A stretch of DNA of 64,000 nt from Trochalopteron elliotii (lineage: Eukaryota; Chordata; Aves; Passeriformes; Leiothrichidae), in the NCBI GenBank assembly GCA_024734555.1, contig JANPWX010000010.1, positions 2,081,027 through 2,145,026 on the forward strand, written 5' to 3'. Shown one piece after another: positions 24,501-34,625 of this stretch. The notes below the pieces were generated by a model. That model was not told the DNA's origin. It did not search any database and saw only the letters and a program-made list of their open reading frames with translations. The translations under genes were made by a program, and so were the position numbers. Each line of letters starts with the position of its first letter. Position 1 is the stretch's first letter.

Positions 24501-27500
24501 AAAATAGCTGCTACCTTTGGCAACAACGCAGCAGTGAGTGTGCCAGATAAAGGCCTCTGCCCTCCCTTTCCTGGCTTCTTTTCCATCTTCCTAACAGAAC
24601 CTCTTTCCTGCTCTCCCTGACAGTGAGCTTTGTTGCTGCTTCTTGGTTGTCAGTGCACATGCATTTATCATGTCTTATTTTTATGTTTTGACTACCACTG
24701 AATCTGTAGGTCTATTATGAAAGAAACTTTGCTTTGCTTGTTAAAATGTTAACCTAGTCCAAAGCTTGGGAGACTTTTTAGACTTGTGAATAAAGCCTTG
24801 CTGCTTTTTATCAGTAACAGCCTTCCTGTTTTCTTCCAGACCTTAGGTGGAACACACCACTTCATCATTCCAATTTATTTAGATGCCATCTCAAACTTTT
24901 TAGTTACTAATCACCATCACATCTTCCAGCTCTCCAAATATGTTTCACTTTCATCCTGCATCTACTTACTTTTTTTAAGGAAATCTTTTCTCTGAATGGC
25001 TTTGTATTTTAAAGAGATCATCATCAGCTTTTTTAATATAGGGTAAACATAATTTCTTAGAATGTAAGGAATGCTGAATGTGCCAGTAAAGTGACCTCTC
25101 TATTAGGGGAAGCAAGCAAGAATTCCTAAAAGGTTTATTGTTTATTTTGGTACATTCATGTAGGTTGTTATTTTGGTAGTCAACAAGGTCTTGATGCACA
25201 GCTGAGAATTTTTTCTATTTATTAAGAAACAACTTGTGGGTGACAAATAAGAATACTGAGCCTGTTCCTTAAACCAAAGCAGTCAGGGCATCCCAGACCT
25301 AAAAACTATTGCAAGTAGCAAAGATTTGATGGTTTAGAGCAATGGTTTCAGCATCTCCTTACTGCAGATACAGCCCTAAAGCTGAGCTCTCCAGAGAAAA
25401 CTGATTAGTATCTGAACAATATCCATGTAATCTTCAGAGGCTGCTCTGCAGCACCAGAGGCCTAAGTAGACACATGTTAGAACTACAAGCTTTGGAGTTT
25501 TGAAGATGTAGATGTTATTTTAATGTAATGATCTTAGGTATCCACTGCAGGTCATCATAAATATCCTTGTGGTGGTGTCTCTTGAGCTTTGAATGGATAC
25601 AAAATGAGATTGCTGCCATAGTGCCAATCATCTTTTATCTCTTCTCTGTCTGCATTTTCATTTTCTTCTCCATGTACCTCCCTGACACTGAGGAAGTAGC
25701 AGACACATAGGGGCTGGCACATCCAGTCCACCATCACAAGTCTCTGTGTTCCTGGCCACTGCCAGCACTGTGGGGAGCTATGCACAGTTTTAATAGTCTA
25801 GAAACACAGGTTTGTTTGCCCCATGCAGGATACTCCTGCATGTTTTCTCCATGCAGGAGAAAAAAAACCCCAAAAAACTCAAAATAAACAAGCCCAACAA
25901 GAAAACAAACAAACAAACAACAAAAAAATTACCACTAGAATTAATTTTCTGGTCATTAACTAAACTGAATGATGTGTAAACATAAGAATTTTTTTTATAT
26001 CAGTAATAATATAATGCAATCTTTGTAGTGAAATTGTAGCTAGACATTGTTTTGTGGATTAAATATGATACCCTGTAAACAGGAGTTCTCTCTATTATTT
26101 ATGTACTCTGATTTATGGATCTGGTTTTGGTTTTTTCTTTCTTTAAAAATGTCTTCCAGTTCATGTTTATTTCTGTGTTAACCATAGAATTAAAACTGCC
26201 AATAATGAAAACCTTTCAAACACCTGTAGTATAAAGCACTAAAAACTCATGGTTTATACAGTGTGCTTTGGTAACTGGCAGACTTATTTACCAGTGAAAC
26301 TAAAACAGGGGTGGGAGGATGTTACTATTTCCAGCTTCCTAAAGAATTGTATGGTGCAATCATTCTGTACTTTGTGTCCTCGCAATTATATTAACAGCTT
26401 TGAGTCCCATTAGATTTATTTAACAAGACAATTCAAAAACTTAACTAGGCAAATTAAACATAAAAGTAAGCTGCCTTTGTTTTATTAATTAAAAAGTTTT
26501 GAAACTTGAAACTGTAGCTTTCAGATTTTAAGAATTACAAAGTTAAGTCTTATGATCTGGTGGTGTGTGTTCTGTTCACTTGTTGATTGTTACCCCTTTG
26601 TTTTAAGGAAATGCAGAAAATGATGCCTCTTTCAGTAGAACATCAGGAAAACTTCTTTGATTTGTTTTATCTTTACAAAAATGATGTCAGCAAGCTCTTT
26701 AGTGAATTTCCAAAAAACTTTTTTCAGCTTTCAGAGCACAGAGAGGCTCGTAGCACGTATGGTCTGGATTCCCTTTGCCACTGTCCCTTGTATGAGGAAG
26801 CCATGCATTTAGCAGAAGAAGGCAAAATTTATTCACGGGTGTTAAGGTATTGATTTATGTCTATTTAATTATTTCCAGGAAAAGCAAAAATTAAAAGTTT
26901 AATACTCATCTAGAAATCACTTTTTAGAAGTTACTTGTACTAGGTATTTTTTCTAGCAGTTAGACTTAGATGGATATTCTTGTGCTGCTTTTTTAATGGT
27001 CTTTGGAAACTCTTCTATTTTGCATAGGACTGAAATGTTTGAATGTCTAGGAGACAGTGACTTCCTTGCTAAGCTTCATTGTATTCGACAAGCTTTTCAG
27101 GTAAACAGTAAGGAGTGATTTGTCTGTCTTGTTAAGCCTAAACTAAAGTACATGGCATTGAAACTGACTGTTACTCTTCATGCAAGCGTTTTTATAATGT
27201 AATCTGTATTTAAATATTTTCTTGTTGCTTTTACATTTTTATCATTCTAAAATGAGATGTATTTGCAGAGGAGTCCAGATTTTATGATTGGCTTTGGAAC
27301 CTTTGCACCCAAGGCTTATTAAGGACTTGCTAACTATACTAGAGGTGATAATTATATGAAAATGGATTGAAATGTTTAAGGTCACTTGGTATAACCTGTG
27401 AATGAACCTGTCTATATTTTCTGAACCCTTTTCTAGATAATTCTTTCAGAAACAGCAAACAGAATATTTCTTGCCGAAAGTGGAAGAAAAATTTTGTCTG

Positions 27501-30500
27501 CTTTAATTGTGAAAGCACGAAAGGTAAAAGCCTTTTTTTACCAATGTTTTGTTGTTTATATAACTTCTACCTGAATTCACTGTCTGGGGAAAATCAGCCA
27601 TATCTCTTTTTACATTTGCTTGTTACTCATTGCTTTTACTTTACAGAATCCAAAGAAATTTGAAGATGTCTTTGATGAAATGATATACTTTTTGGAACAA
27701 ACAGATCACTGGGATAATACCGAAATGGAACTTGCTGCTAGAGGAGTGAGTTGCATTTCTGAAAAGTGCTTTTACCCTTACTAATGCCATAGGATCTAAA
27801 AATAAATTTTTACAGTTCAGAATTGTGGGAAAGGCAACTCTTTATCGTTTCTATTGCTGATTTAGAGAAATGGCATTCACCAGTTTAGTACCAGAAACCA
27901 TACATTCTTTTTAACTTCTCCTTTACTGACAAAGTATTTTTAATATTCCTTAAAAACAATTGCAAATCTGCATGTTAATACAGCATTACAATGTGGTGCA
28001 TGCTGAATTCCACTGCTGAAAGAGAAACTAGGTTACTTAGATCATGTTCTCATTTAATATAGGTGAAAAATCTGAATTTCTATGATGTTGTTCTGGACTT
28101 CATATTAATGGATTCATTTGAAGATTTAGAAAATCCACCAATATCTATACAGAATGTAGTAAATAACCGCTGGTTAAATTCCTCTTTTAAAGAAACAGTA
28201 AGTATTCATGTGTAATTATCACACTGACTGATCTGTAGTGCATTGCAATGTACTGAGTATGTACCTGAGATCTTCCTCAAAAGAATTTAACAGGATTGTA
28301 ATATCAGGTTTTTTTCATAATAGGAATTTAAAAGTTATAAATCTGGGCCCAAAACAGAGACTGATTGAATGTGTTGGAGAAAGTACTTTAACTTGTCCTT
28401 CCTTTCTCTGAGGAAGTAGAATTTTAGAAGAGGAGTTTCTGTTTGCCACATCTTAGACATCAGGTCCAGGTTTTGGTTCATAGACCAGAGATTTAGCAAT
28501 AAGGGACAAAGTTGCAAGGAAAAAACCATAAATTAATACAATACAGATATTCAGCTGTTGATAACATTTAATGATTTTTCATACATGCCTGTTTATTTGC
28601 CAAATAGATCTCATCCCTCTGTTAGAGACACAGGCTACTGCCATGGTCAGCTGGTACAGCAGCTACTGTCATTTCATCCATTTTTATCTGTAAACTGCAA
28701 GTTGTCCTTTTATTTTTGTATTGAAATACTCCTTCTAGAGGAAAAAAATTAAGATAACATGTATATATTTTTATAGTTATACAATAACATTGTGCTTTGT
28801 CTGTGTTAAACTCTCTTTGCAGTACTGAGGGGAATCAGAAGAGGGTAGTTAGAGGATAGGAGGGGAAAAAGCCCAAGACTGATGTTGGTATATTGTGTTT
28901 CACAGGTCCATATTTGGACAAAGCTCCATAGCTGAATCTGAAGCTATTGCAAGAATGTTTTTGCTAAAATGAAAAAGTACATTTCAATGTGTTCACATGC
29001 CACTTAATATCTAAAATAGTTACTGATGTCTGAGCTTTAATATATAAAACTGGTCCTCACTTAAACCCCGTGAGTGTTGCTAACTGTGCTGACTGTAAAA
29101 GGATCAGTCAAGGATGCCAAATTACATTTGAATTTAACTAACGAAAATGTTGCAAAGATGGATCTGAAATAGCAAGTATGAACTACATATAAATTTGTTA
29201 TTTATATCAGCTAGTGTTTTATGGCTTTAAATTTTGTATTATCACAAGATTGAAACTAAAGAAAATACATGTCCCCAAAATACAGAATATAGAAATACAG
29301 TATTCTGCAGATGAGTTCTTTTGAGATGGAAAATTATTTGGGGCTTGCTTTTCTTCTTGCAATTAGGCTGTGGCTTCAAGTTGTTGGTCAGTACTGAAGC
29401 AAAAAAGACAGCAAATGAAGGTAAGTTGACCTTCACATTATATGGAACAAAGGTATTGATCATCTCCTAAGAATTTGAAGGAGGTTTTTTTGTAGTTTTG
29501 GTAAAACAAATGAGTGATCAACCATTAGTTCTGTAGACTTGTTTATTTAGACAAGAGGTTTGCCAGTTGCAGTTTAGCTCCTGGGACCCTAATACCTGTA
29601 TTTAGCAAAAAGCCTTAACTAAACCTAGTTTGGGTCCAGTCAGTGGTGCTGTCAGTCACTTCTCTGACTTCCTGCCCCACAGGCAGATCTCAGACTTCTG
29701 CACACCGAGGGCATGACTCTTGTGTCTCACCTGCCTGTGCTGGAATTCCCAGCCCCACCTCCCTGCATGACCCCCGAGCCAAATCACATCCAGTCCTGCC
29801 CTGTTACCTGCCTGAAGCACCACGTTCCTCCCCAGCACCAGGAATTCTGCTGCAGCCTCCCCTTCTGCATCCTCACCTCTCTGTGCAGGGACTCAGTAGA
29901 AGTCTGTGCCACAGCTCCTTACCTTTGGAGGATTTTATTAGACCAAGGAGGGAAGTGTTAGGCTTTTATGGAGACTTAATGCTGCATGAGAGAGCTGTAT
30001 ACTGAATTTACTGTGTAACTTTTGTCTACAATTTTTACATCACTAGGTGCCTGATGGATTTTTTGCACATTTCTATGCTATATGTGAACATATCAGCCCT
30101 GTTTTGGCCTGGGGATTTTTGGGCCCTAGAAATTCCCTGTATGACCTATGCTGCTTCTTCAAGGTTTGCAACTTCTTTTTAATTACCACTTTTATAAATT
30201 TAAAAAAAAATCTTTCTGATTAAAATAAATTGAGATCTTATTTATTAGTAAATTTAGTACATTTGTACATTTGTATATTACATTAGTAATTAGTACATTT
30301 GCATTTTCCTAAGATTAAGGCTAACAGTAAGAAACCATGAGAAATAAGTACTTTCATATGAAAGTTTTAAGCCTGGAAGTGTTTTGCAAAGGCAGTTTTA
30401 GCACACTTCTGTCTCAGCACCAAAATAATACATAATTGGATGCTTTTAGGGAACGTGTTAAAGGAAGAGCTGTTAGCATGGCATACTTTTTTTCCTTCTT

Positions 30501-30765
30501 GTAACTGAAAACAAGTTTTTCCTTTTTCTTTTTTTTCCCCCACTAGGATCAAGTGCTTTTCTTCCTGAAGGACATTTTTGATTTTGAGAAGGTGAGATAC
30601 TCGAGCATGGAGAGCCTGGCTGAGGACCTGACTCAGCTGCTGATCCGGCACACGGAGCTGCTCTTGGCCTACCTGGGGGCAGACTCCCTCAGACATGTCG
30701 GGGCCTGTGTCAGTGCCCACGGGCCTCTCATGGCCAGTGGGCTCCTGGAAGCAAAAGTGCAGTGA
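458..30765 (+). CDS. MIGA1: MIGA1 (mitoguardin 1 / FAM73A), complete coding region in 15 exons
   Basis: Coding exons: 458-556, 2242-2419, 3374-3510, 3753-3879, 4296-4432, 5198-5321, 21248-21348, 26728-26846, 27028-27100, 27437-27523, 27647-27745, 28063-28197, 29367-29420, 30047-30163, 30547-30765. Joined they total 1806 nt (601 residues plus stop) with every junction in frame, against 632 residues as I recall for human, whose longer N-terminus explains the difference. Residues about 43-58 form one hydrophobic anchor followed by the basic run KRRRGKK. Residues 60-300 are linker with the Ser-rich SSSRQNLTLSLSS block. Residues 295-301 are an FFAT-like motif, and about 302-601 form the conserved mitoguardin domain. 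Family knowledge: mitoguardins sit in the mitochondrial outer membrane, act with MitoPLD (PLD6) to promote fusion, and bind ER VAP proteins. The identity rests on near-identity to remembered human MIGA1, for example LCHCP, RKNPKKFEDVFDEM and LLEAKVQ. An in-frame ATG at 434 would add 8 residues. Confidence 0.96.
2242..2419 (+). CDS. MIGA1: MIGA1 coding exon 2: membrane anchor
   Basis: Acceptor ttttcag, donor AAG|gtaagt; 178 nt, ending after one base of a Gly codon. It encodes KLFTVTAVSAISVIFLAHHF, a single hydrophobic segment with a basic flank (KRRRGKKNKK), as expected for a tail-exposed outer mitochondrial membrane anchor, followed by PPWEPAHLVLECTK. Confidence 0.96.
2541..2980 (-). mobile_element. 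CR1 LINE 3' fragment, reverse orientation
   Basis: The left end reads tggaatagtttgggttggaa, the reverse complement of the CR1 3' terminus (which contains ttccaacccaaaccattcta). It continues through hallmark CR1 blocks: catccagtcc, ccatccaacctagcc, cagggatggggcatccat, and ccttctccaggctgaacaacc. About 440 bp is present, 5'-truncated as is usual for avian CR1, and diverged enough to be old. It sits in MIGA1 intron 2, about 120 bp after the exon. Confidence 0.9.
3374..3510 (+). CDS. MIGA1: MIGA1 coding exon 3: Ser-rich linker
   Basis: Acceptor ctcttag, donor TCG|gtaagt; 137 nt, completing the split Gly codon and ending in phase 0. It encodes SSCSSSRQNLTLSLSSAKEKG and NGGLFSKYSGSVQSLTS, nearly the same as in human MIGA1. 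The Ser/Thr density suggests a disordered, phosphorylatable cytosolic linker. Confidence 0.95.
3753..3879 (+). CDS. MIGA1: MIGA1 coding exon 4
   Basis: Acceptor ttttttaag, donor ATGG|gtaagt; 127 nt. It encodes a Cys-containing segment (SCHSCACANSNSWDKADEDD) followed by IKLVNIPVTTPENLYLMG, the start of the conserved region. It ends after one base of a Gly codon. Confidence 0.95.
4296..4432 (+). CDS. MIGA1: MIGA1 coding exon 5
   Basis: Acceptor tgccctag, donor GAA|gtgagt; 137 nt, phase 0 at its end. It encodes MELFEEALRRWEQALTFRNR and SIKLGAGDAIAEESVE. The helical MELFEEALRRWEQALTF stretch is among the best conserved in the family. Confidence 0.96.
5198..5321 (+). CDS. MIGA1: MIGA1 coding exon 6
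   Basis: Acceptor tcttgcag, donor ATTG|gtgagt; 124 nt. It encodes DIISAEFIHKLESLLQRAY and RLQEEFEATLG, predicted helical. It precedes the largest intron of the gene. Confidence 0.96.
7320..7969 (+). mobile_element. Old CR1 LINE fragment(s), forward orientation
   Basis: 7845-7969 is clearly CR1: ccatccatggaagtgctt, caggctggacagggctttgag, ctagtggttgcaggagttgg, and the terminal ctttccaacccaaaccattc. Further upstream, 7340-7365 (gaatactgtgtctggttctg) and about 7478-7500 (gaaaatactgagaggtgac) resemble more 5' CR1 sequence, so this may be one broken insertion, but the middle is too diverged to be sure. Confidence 0.7.
16136..16166. repeat. Perfect inverted repeat, 13-bp arms, 5-nt loop
   Basis: Arm 1 ttttagtctcttc (16136-16148), loop ttgat, arm 2 gaagagactaaaa (16154-16166), with no mismatch. 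It lies in MIGA1 intron 6. No function is implied by sequence alone. Confidence 0.85.
21248..21348 (+). CDS. MIGA1: MIGA1 coding exon 7: FFAT-like motif
   Basis: Acceptor ttttaaag, donor GAG|gtaaga; 101 nt, completing a split Asp codon (residue 268) and ending in phase 0 at residue 301. It encodes DKNTDITVKDNVDDFCLRDT then LSIASTDSFVSTAE. The last seven residues, SFVSTAE (21328-21348), align with the VAP-binding FFAT-like core of mitoguardins, with upstream Ser/Thr and acidic residues typical of a phospho-FFAT. Confidence 0.95.
21850..21985. other. Local GC-rich island with short palindromes in MIGA1 intron 7
   Basis: The surrounding intron is AT-rich, but this block is mostly G and C. It contains tgtggggaccccaca (21921-21935, 7-bp arms) and ggcagtggcactgcc (21966-21980, 6-bp arms). 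No coding or splice signature is visible. It may be a remnant of an unrecognised repeat. Confidence 0.4.
22407..22463. repeat. Direct tandem duplication, 34-bp period
   Basis: The 23-bp unit starting ccttgatttagtaa at 22407-22429 recurs at 22441-22463 with one mismatch (t to c), separated by 11 bp. It is a simple local duplication in MIGA1 intron 7. Confidence 0.85.
25822..25859. repeat. Short hairpin plus third copy of CATGCAGGA
   Basis: catgcagga (25822-25830), tac, tcctgcatg (25834-25842) is a perfect 9-bp inverted repeat. A further catgcagga copy follows at about 25850-25858. It lies in MIGA1 intron 7, just before an A/C-rich AAAC-type simple repeat (about 25860-25927). Confidence 0.75.
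26608..26846 (+). CDS. MIGA1: MIGA1 coding exon 8, including a possible in-frame 5' extension
   Basis: The canonical exon is 26728-26846 (acceptor cttttttcag, donor AAG|gtattg, 119 nt). It encodes LSEHREARSTYGLDSLCHCP and YEEAMHLAEEGKIYSRVL, matching human LAEHREVR and onward. A second acceptor, tgttttaag, ends at 26607. From there 120 nt (40 codons, EMQKMMPLSVEHQENFFDLF and onward) stay open and in frame with both neighbours. Using only the canonical exon gives a total length matching human, so the extension is at most an alternative form. Confidence 0.9.
27028..27100 (+). CDS. MIGA1: MIGA1 coding exon 9
   Basis: Acceptor ttgcatag, donor CAG|gtaaac; 73 nt. It completes an Arg codon split 2/1 and encodes TEMFECLGDSDFLAKLHCIR then QAFQ, nearly identical to human. 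Confidence 0.96.
27437..27523 (+). CDS. MIGA1: MIGA1 coding exon 10
   Basis: Acceptor cttttctag, donor AAG|gtaaaa; 87 nt, phase 0 at both ends. It encodes IILSETANRIFLAESGRKIL then SALIVKARK in the conserved C-terminal domain. Confidence 0.96.
27647..27745 (+). CDS. MIGA1: MIGA1 coding exon 11
   Basis: Acceptor ctttacag, donor GGA|gtgagt; 99 nt, phase 0 at both ends. It encodes NPKKFEDVFDEMIYFLEQTD then HWDNTEMELAARG. Confidence 0.96.
28063..28197 (+). CDS. MIGA1: MIGA1 coding exon 12
   Basis: Acceptor ttaatatag, donor ACA|gtaagt; 135 nt, phase 0 at both ends. It encodes VKNLNFYDVVLDFILMDSFE then DLENPPISIQNVVNNRWL. Strongly conserved. Confidence 0.96.
29367..29420 (+). CDS. MIGA1: MIGA1 coding exon 13 (54 nt)
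   Basis: Acceptor tgcaattag, donor AAG|gtaagt; 18 codons, AVASSCWSVLKQKRQQMK, identical to the human segment as I recall it. Phase 0 at both ends, so it could be skipped without a frameshift. Confidence 0.95.
29690..29895. other. C-rich block in MIGA1 intron 13
   Basis: A GC- and pyrimidine-rich island (many CCC and CCT runs) about 150-350 bp before coding exon 14. Open frames across it (for example 29643-30005) look like composition effects: they are Pro/Ser-rich, have no splice-compatible ends, and resemble no protein I know. Confidence 0.4.
30047..30163 (+). CDS. MIGA1: MIGA1 coding exon 14
   Basis: Acceptor catcactag, donor AAG|gtttgc (a weaker donor); 117 nt, phase 0 at both ends. It encodes VPDGFFAHFYAICEHISPVL then AWGFLGPRNSLYDLCCFFK. 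Confidence 0.95.
30547..30765 (+). CDS. MIGA1: MIGA1 terminal coding exon 15
   Basis: Acceptor cccactag; 72 codons plus TGA at 30763-30765. It encodes DQVLFFLKDIFDFEKVRYSS, then the more variable LRHVGACVSAHGPLM, and ends SGLLEAKVQ as in human. It is clearly more GC-rich than the preceding exons. Confidence 0.96.
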   Translation, partial: DQVLFFLKDIFDFEKVRYSSMESLAEDLTQLLIRHTELLLAYLGADSLRHVGACVSAHGPLMASGLLEAKVQ

Positions 30766-32515
30766 GCTTCACATCCCTGCAAATGGCAGGGAGTGCACAG
30801 AGATGTGCTCTTTTCCACCCTTTCCTCTAGTGCTGAAGCTCCTGTGGCTGTGGCTGTGGCTGAGCAAGCATCTGGGAATGCATCGTGTTGCTAAGTATGG
30901 AAAAGGACTCAGGGAGGTTAAATGTACATCTGTGAAAAGAACTGGGGAGTGTTTCACTGTATATACCTAAATTAATTTTGCAGCTCAGCTGTCGCTGTGT
31001 TTATATTTCATGTATCCCAAAGCTTTTTTCTGTAATATTCAGGTAAAGTTTATTTATGAAATACTGTACTTTTGCACAAATAATTCGTAAGTGAAGCTGA
31101 TGGAGTTGTTTCCTTTAAAAGCTTATAGTACAAAATGTTCATTGCAGAGTCTGCAAACCATTAGGTGTCTACATCTAGAAGGTGTTTTGGCTGGGGTATC
31201 TGCAGCCTTGATTCATGTGACACGTGCAATAAAGTAATCACACGCACAGAACTGACATGTTGCCCCTGCCCCAGAATTCCATTTGTGTGGGTGTAAGCAG
31301 CCATTTTGTACTACAGTGTAATGGAGCAGTGCAGGAAATGCAAGCACCACTTGGGCAGGAGTCACTGCCAGTATGCAATTTTTACTTTATTTTGGTTTAA
31401 AATATCTAAACATCACTAAGGTGTTTTAAAATACTTATTTATATTTGAAAAGCTATGCTAGCTTCACCGATTAATTTAAAACTTCCTCGTTCAAAAACCA
31501 TTACTACTCAATATGGTAGTAAATGAACCAATATTATTCTCAGTTCATATGTAGCATTTCAAAATATATTTTTAAATAAGTATGTATGATAAGATTTATT
31601 AATCATGAAACGGAATTGAAACAAGTGTTTTATAATTTAATAATTTGTGTCTTCCTCCCTTCTTTGTGGGAAGTCAGGTGTCTGTTCAAGAGGAGATTAA
31701 AGCAATTGTGGCCATCTCTGTGCAGTGTAAAACTGTGGCTCAGGCCATGGAACCCTGAACTTCAGATAGGAGCACAGCACCTTCAGAAGGCATGAGGCAC
31801 CCTGCAGCAAAGGCTTTTCCTCTTCCAGAGGTGATAAATAATGAGCTGTAGTCTTTGAATTTCTGTCAACTGCAGCAAAGCTTCACAGTTAGTTTAGGCT
31901 CTAAAACTGCACTTACATGCCTTTGCCACTCCAAGCCAGCCCACGAGAATCTGTCCCATGTCAAGAAATAGAGTAATTACAGAGTAATTGCAAGTATTCA
32001 GATACTTGAGAAGCACGTTGTTAAAATCTAGGATATCAGAACAAACTTTGACTAGAAACATTTCAACTTTCATGTCAAACACAACCCAAAAGGATGCTCA
32101 AAAGCAGGGCCAGTCTAATTCATAGATTTTACTGAAGCCAGCACTTTGCTCCTTTGTTGTATTCATTTGACAAATACAAAAAAGAGATGAAAATGTGTCA
32201 TATTACTTGTGTGAAATGCCAACTGATGATAGTTTATTTAACAAAAAAGAGTGTACTCTATATGTAATAAAACAGAAATTCCAAATGCTGTTCTTGGCCT
32301 ATTTCCACCATTTAACTTGCTGAGCTTGGCACCATCCTCCATGCTGTATTTTTTTTTCCCTCCAATGTGTCTTCAATACAGGCATGTGAAGTTTTTTTTA
32401 CCTACCTCGCTTAACTTTTGAGCAGATAAGTACATTTGAGCTATGTGTATTTTGGCAGCTTTTTGCAAGTTATGAAAGAAATTATGTGGAACAATAAAGG
32501 TGTCTTGTTGGGCTC
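30766..32515 (+). other. MIGA1: MIGA1 3' UTR with alternative poly(A) signals
   Basis: AATAAA occurs at 31228-31233, 32266-32271 and 32493-32498. The last is followed by a GT-rich downstream element (ggtgtcttgttggg), making cleavage near 32515 the most convincing distal end. An earlier end near 31250 would give a short 3' UTR. No other gene is visible in this stretch. Confidence 0.6.
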
Positions 32516-34625
32516 AGAATCGATAGGAAATAAAAGGAACAGAGTAAGTGTTCTGCATATTCTACAGCAAATGTATGACCTGTAGCTAGCAGAGGAAGGT
32601 GTCTGCTGTGATTTGTCTGGTCTGATAAAATGGTATAAAGAAAATTATACCTTAGCATACATCACAGAGAAACAGAAATGCACTTCTTCACAGAATTAAA
32701 GATATATTGAGATTTTCATATTATTTACAAAAAGCTCTTGAAGAAACAGAATTGCAGATGAGATTATAAATGTTTCCAGACACTTGGAAAAAAGTAAAAC
32801 ATGGAAACTTGGTCTTCTGTCAAAAATGAAAGGGTTGTTTTAAACAGAAGAATAAGAAAGGTCTAATCAAGCACCAAACTATTTAGAAAATTGGGGAAGG
32901 ATTTCATGATATCTGACTTCAGCATTTGTGGCCCTTTAAAAGAGGAGCACTTCCAAACACTCACAGAGCTCTCAAGAGTCCACAGAATTGGACTGGAAAT
33001 TGAACTGATGTATTTCTCATCCAAAATAAGAAATACAGGATCTGGTGGTTAAAAGATTCCACCAACAAACACTTAATTGAGAAACAGTAAAGAAACAGAA
33101 GAAGAAGAGAATAGAGAGAGGGAAATGTGCAGGTACAGGTGGGAAGGCTTTTGATCTCCTCTGACTCTTTTTCGATCCTTTTCTAAGAAGCATCATCTGT
33201 TCTGAGCATGTAACTAGCTGCAGAGAGAGGTGCAGGTTGAAGTGGGAGATGGTTCTCTCCTTGCAGCACAGAACTGCAGTCACTTCTCTCACAACCTGCA
33301 CCTTCAGCTGACAGAACATTTGTTGATAAGCAGCCGAGTGGCTTCAGAATTGCAGAAGTGCACCATCTCTGCAAACACAAGTGCCAGAGCTGCACCATAG
33401 CAGTGGTAGTATGATGCAGTTCTACTCTAGTTAATTCATAATCAGACTCAGAATTTATAGTGTCTAAATTTAGATAGTTTTGAATGATACTTTCCATGCT
33501 AGCAAGAACAAACTAAATTTAAAAGCCATCCTCTTCTGCCATAGTGGTACTCCTAAGATTAGAAATGTTGAATGCATAGGGATTATAAAGAATCAAATAT
33601 TTATATCATTTGTAATTTAGTTGTGATAATAATCTTACTTTAAATGTGTTCTTAATGATTATTATTCTTCCTTTTTGTAGTGTTTGGTTTCTATCAAAGT
33701 AAATGTGTCAAATCAAGTGTCAGTAAGAATATTTGTGACCTTTCTATTGCCTAAATGAACTGCAGCTGTGTATATAAAATAAAATATTTCAGTGAAACAA
33801 CTGTTGCTCATATAACCGTATCTGAAACTTGAATTTGCTCAGTTCTTGAAATCTAATGCAAAATTATTTAATATGGGAGGAATTTTGATATCAGTTAGTC
33901 ATCCTGAAATTGGAATTTGCTGCCTGAAATTAACAAAGAACAACTACTACAAAATTTACAATATAAATGAAAAAATATTGAATGGGAACAGCTTTGGGGC
34001 TGTCCAGTTTCATTGCATACAGCTCTATGCCAAGCTGTTGCCTCTCTACTTGGTTTTAGGAGACAATTTTTTTCAGGCTTATTTCCAAGCCAAACTGCTG
34101 TACCGAGCTCCAGTTGTGGATTAGGACCTCCTTTATGGAGTAATATAAATAATGAAATAGAGGACATAAAGAGTCTAACCTCTGCCGCTGCAGAAGGGCC
34201 ATGTATCCGTGCTTTGGTGCGCCCAGATTTATGTGTTGAACGTGTTCATCTGCTGAAATCGGGTGGGTCCCCGGCCGTCGGAAGCCCCGACGCCGCTCCT
34301 GTACTTCAGTAGGGCTGCCCCGAGGGTGGCACTGGGGAAGGTGCCTGCTCTGTCCTTCAGAGCACAAACGCCTTTTGTGTTTTAGCTTTGATGGCCCTTG
34401 TTCAGATCTGCACAGCCTGAGGTCGTGTGGTTATTGTCCTAATAGTGATAACCCAGCTGAAAGTTAACTCCAGTCCGGCAGACACAATACGAGAGAGATA
34501 GGAAGAAGAAAATTCTGCAGTGGAAACCTTGCAACTGAACATGTAGGAAAGAAGTAATCTTTAAGCAGGAAAAGGAATGTATTCAGATGTCAGAAAAATC
34601 ACGTTTCTGCTTCTGCTTTGTAAAG
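32516..34625. other. Intergenic sequence between MIGA1 and the CpG-rich segment
   Basis: No coding exon, repeat family or RNA gene is recognisable. Overlapping open frames near 33017-33497 (minus) and 33846-34367 (both strands) have no recognisable product. An antisense noncoding transcript from the CpG-rich segment (human has NEXN-AS1 nearby) is possible but not shown by sequence. Confidence 0.5.

Noticed and set aside
29643..30005. 120-codon Pro/Ser-rich open frame just before MIGA1 exon 14
   Set aside because: It lies in a C-rich intronic block, differs in frame and character from MIGA1, and has no splice-compatible ends.
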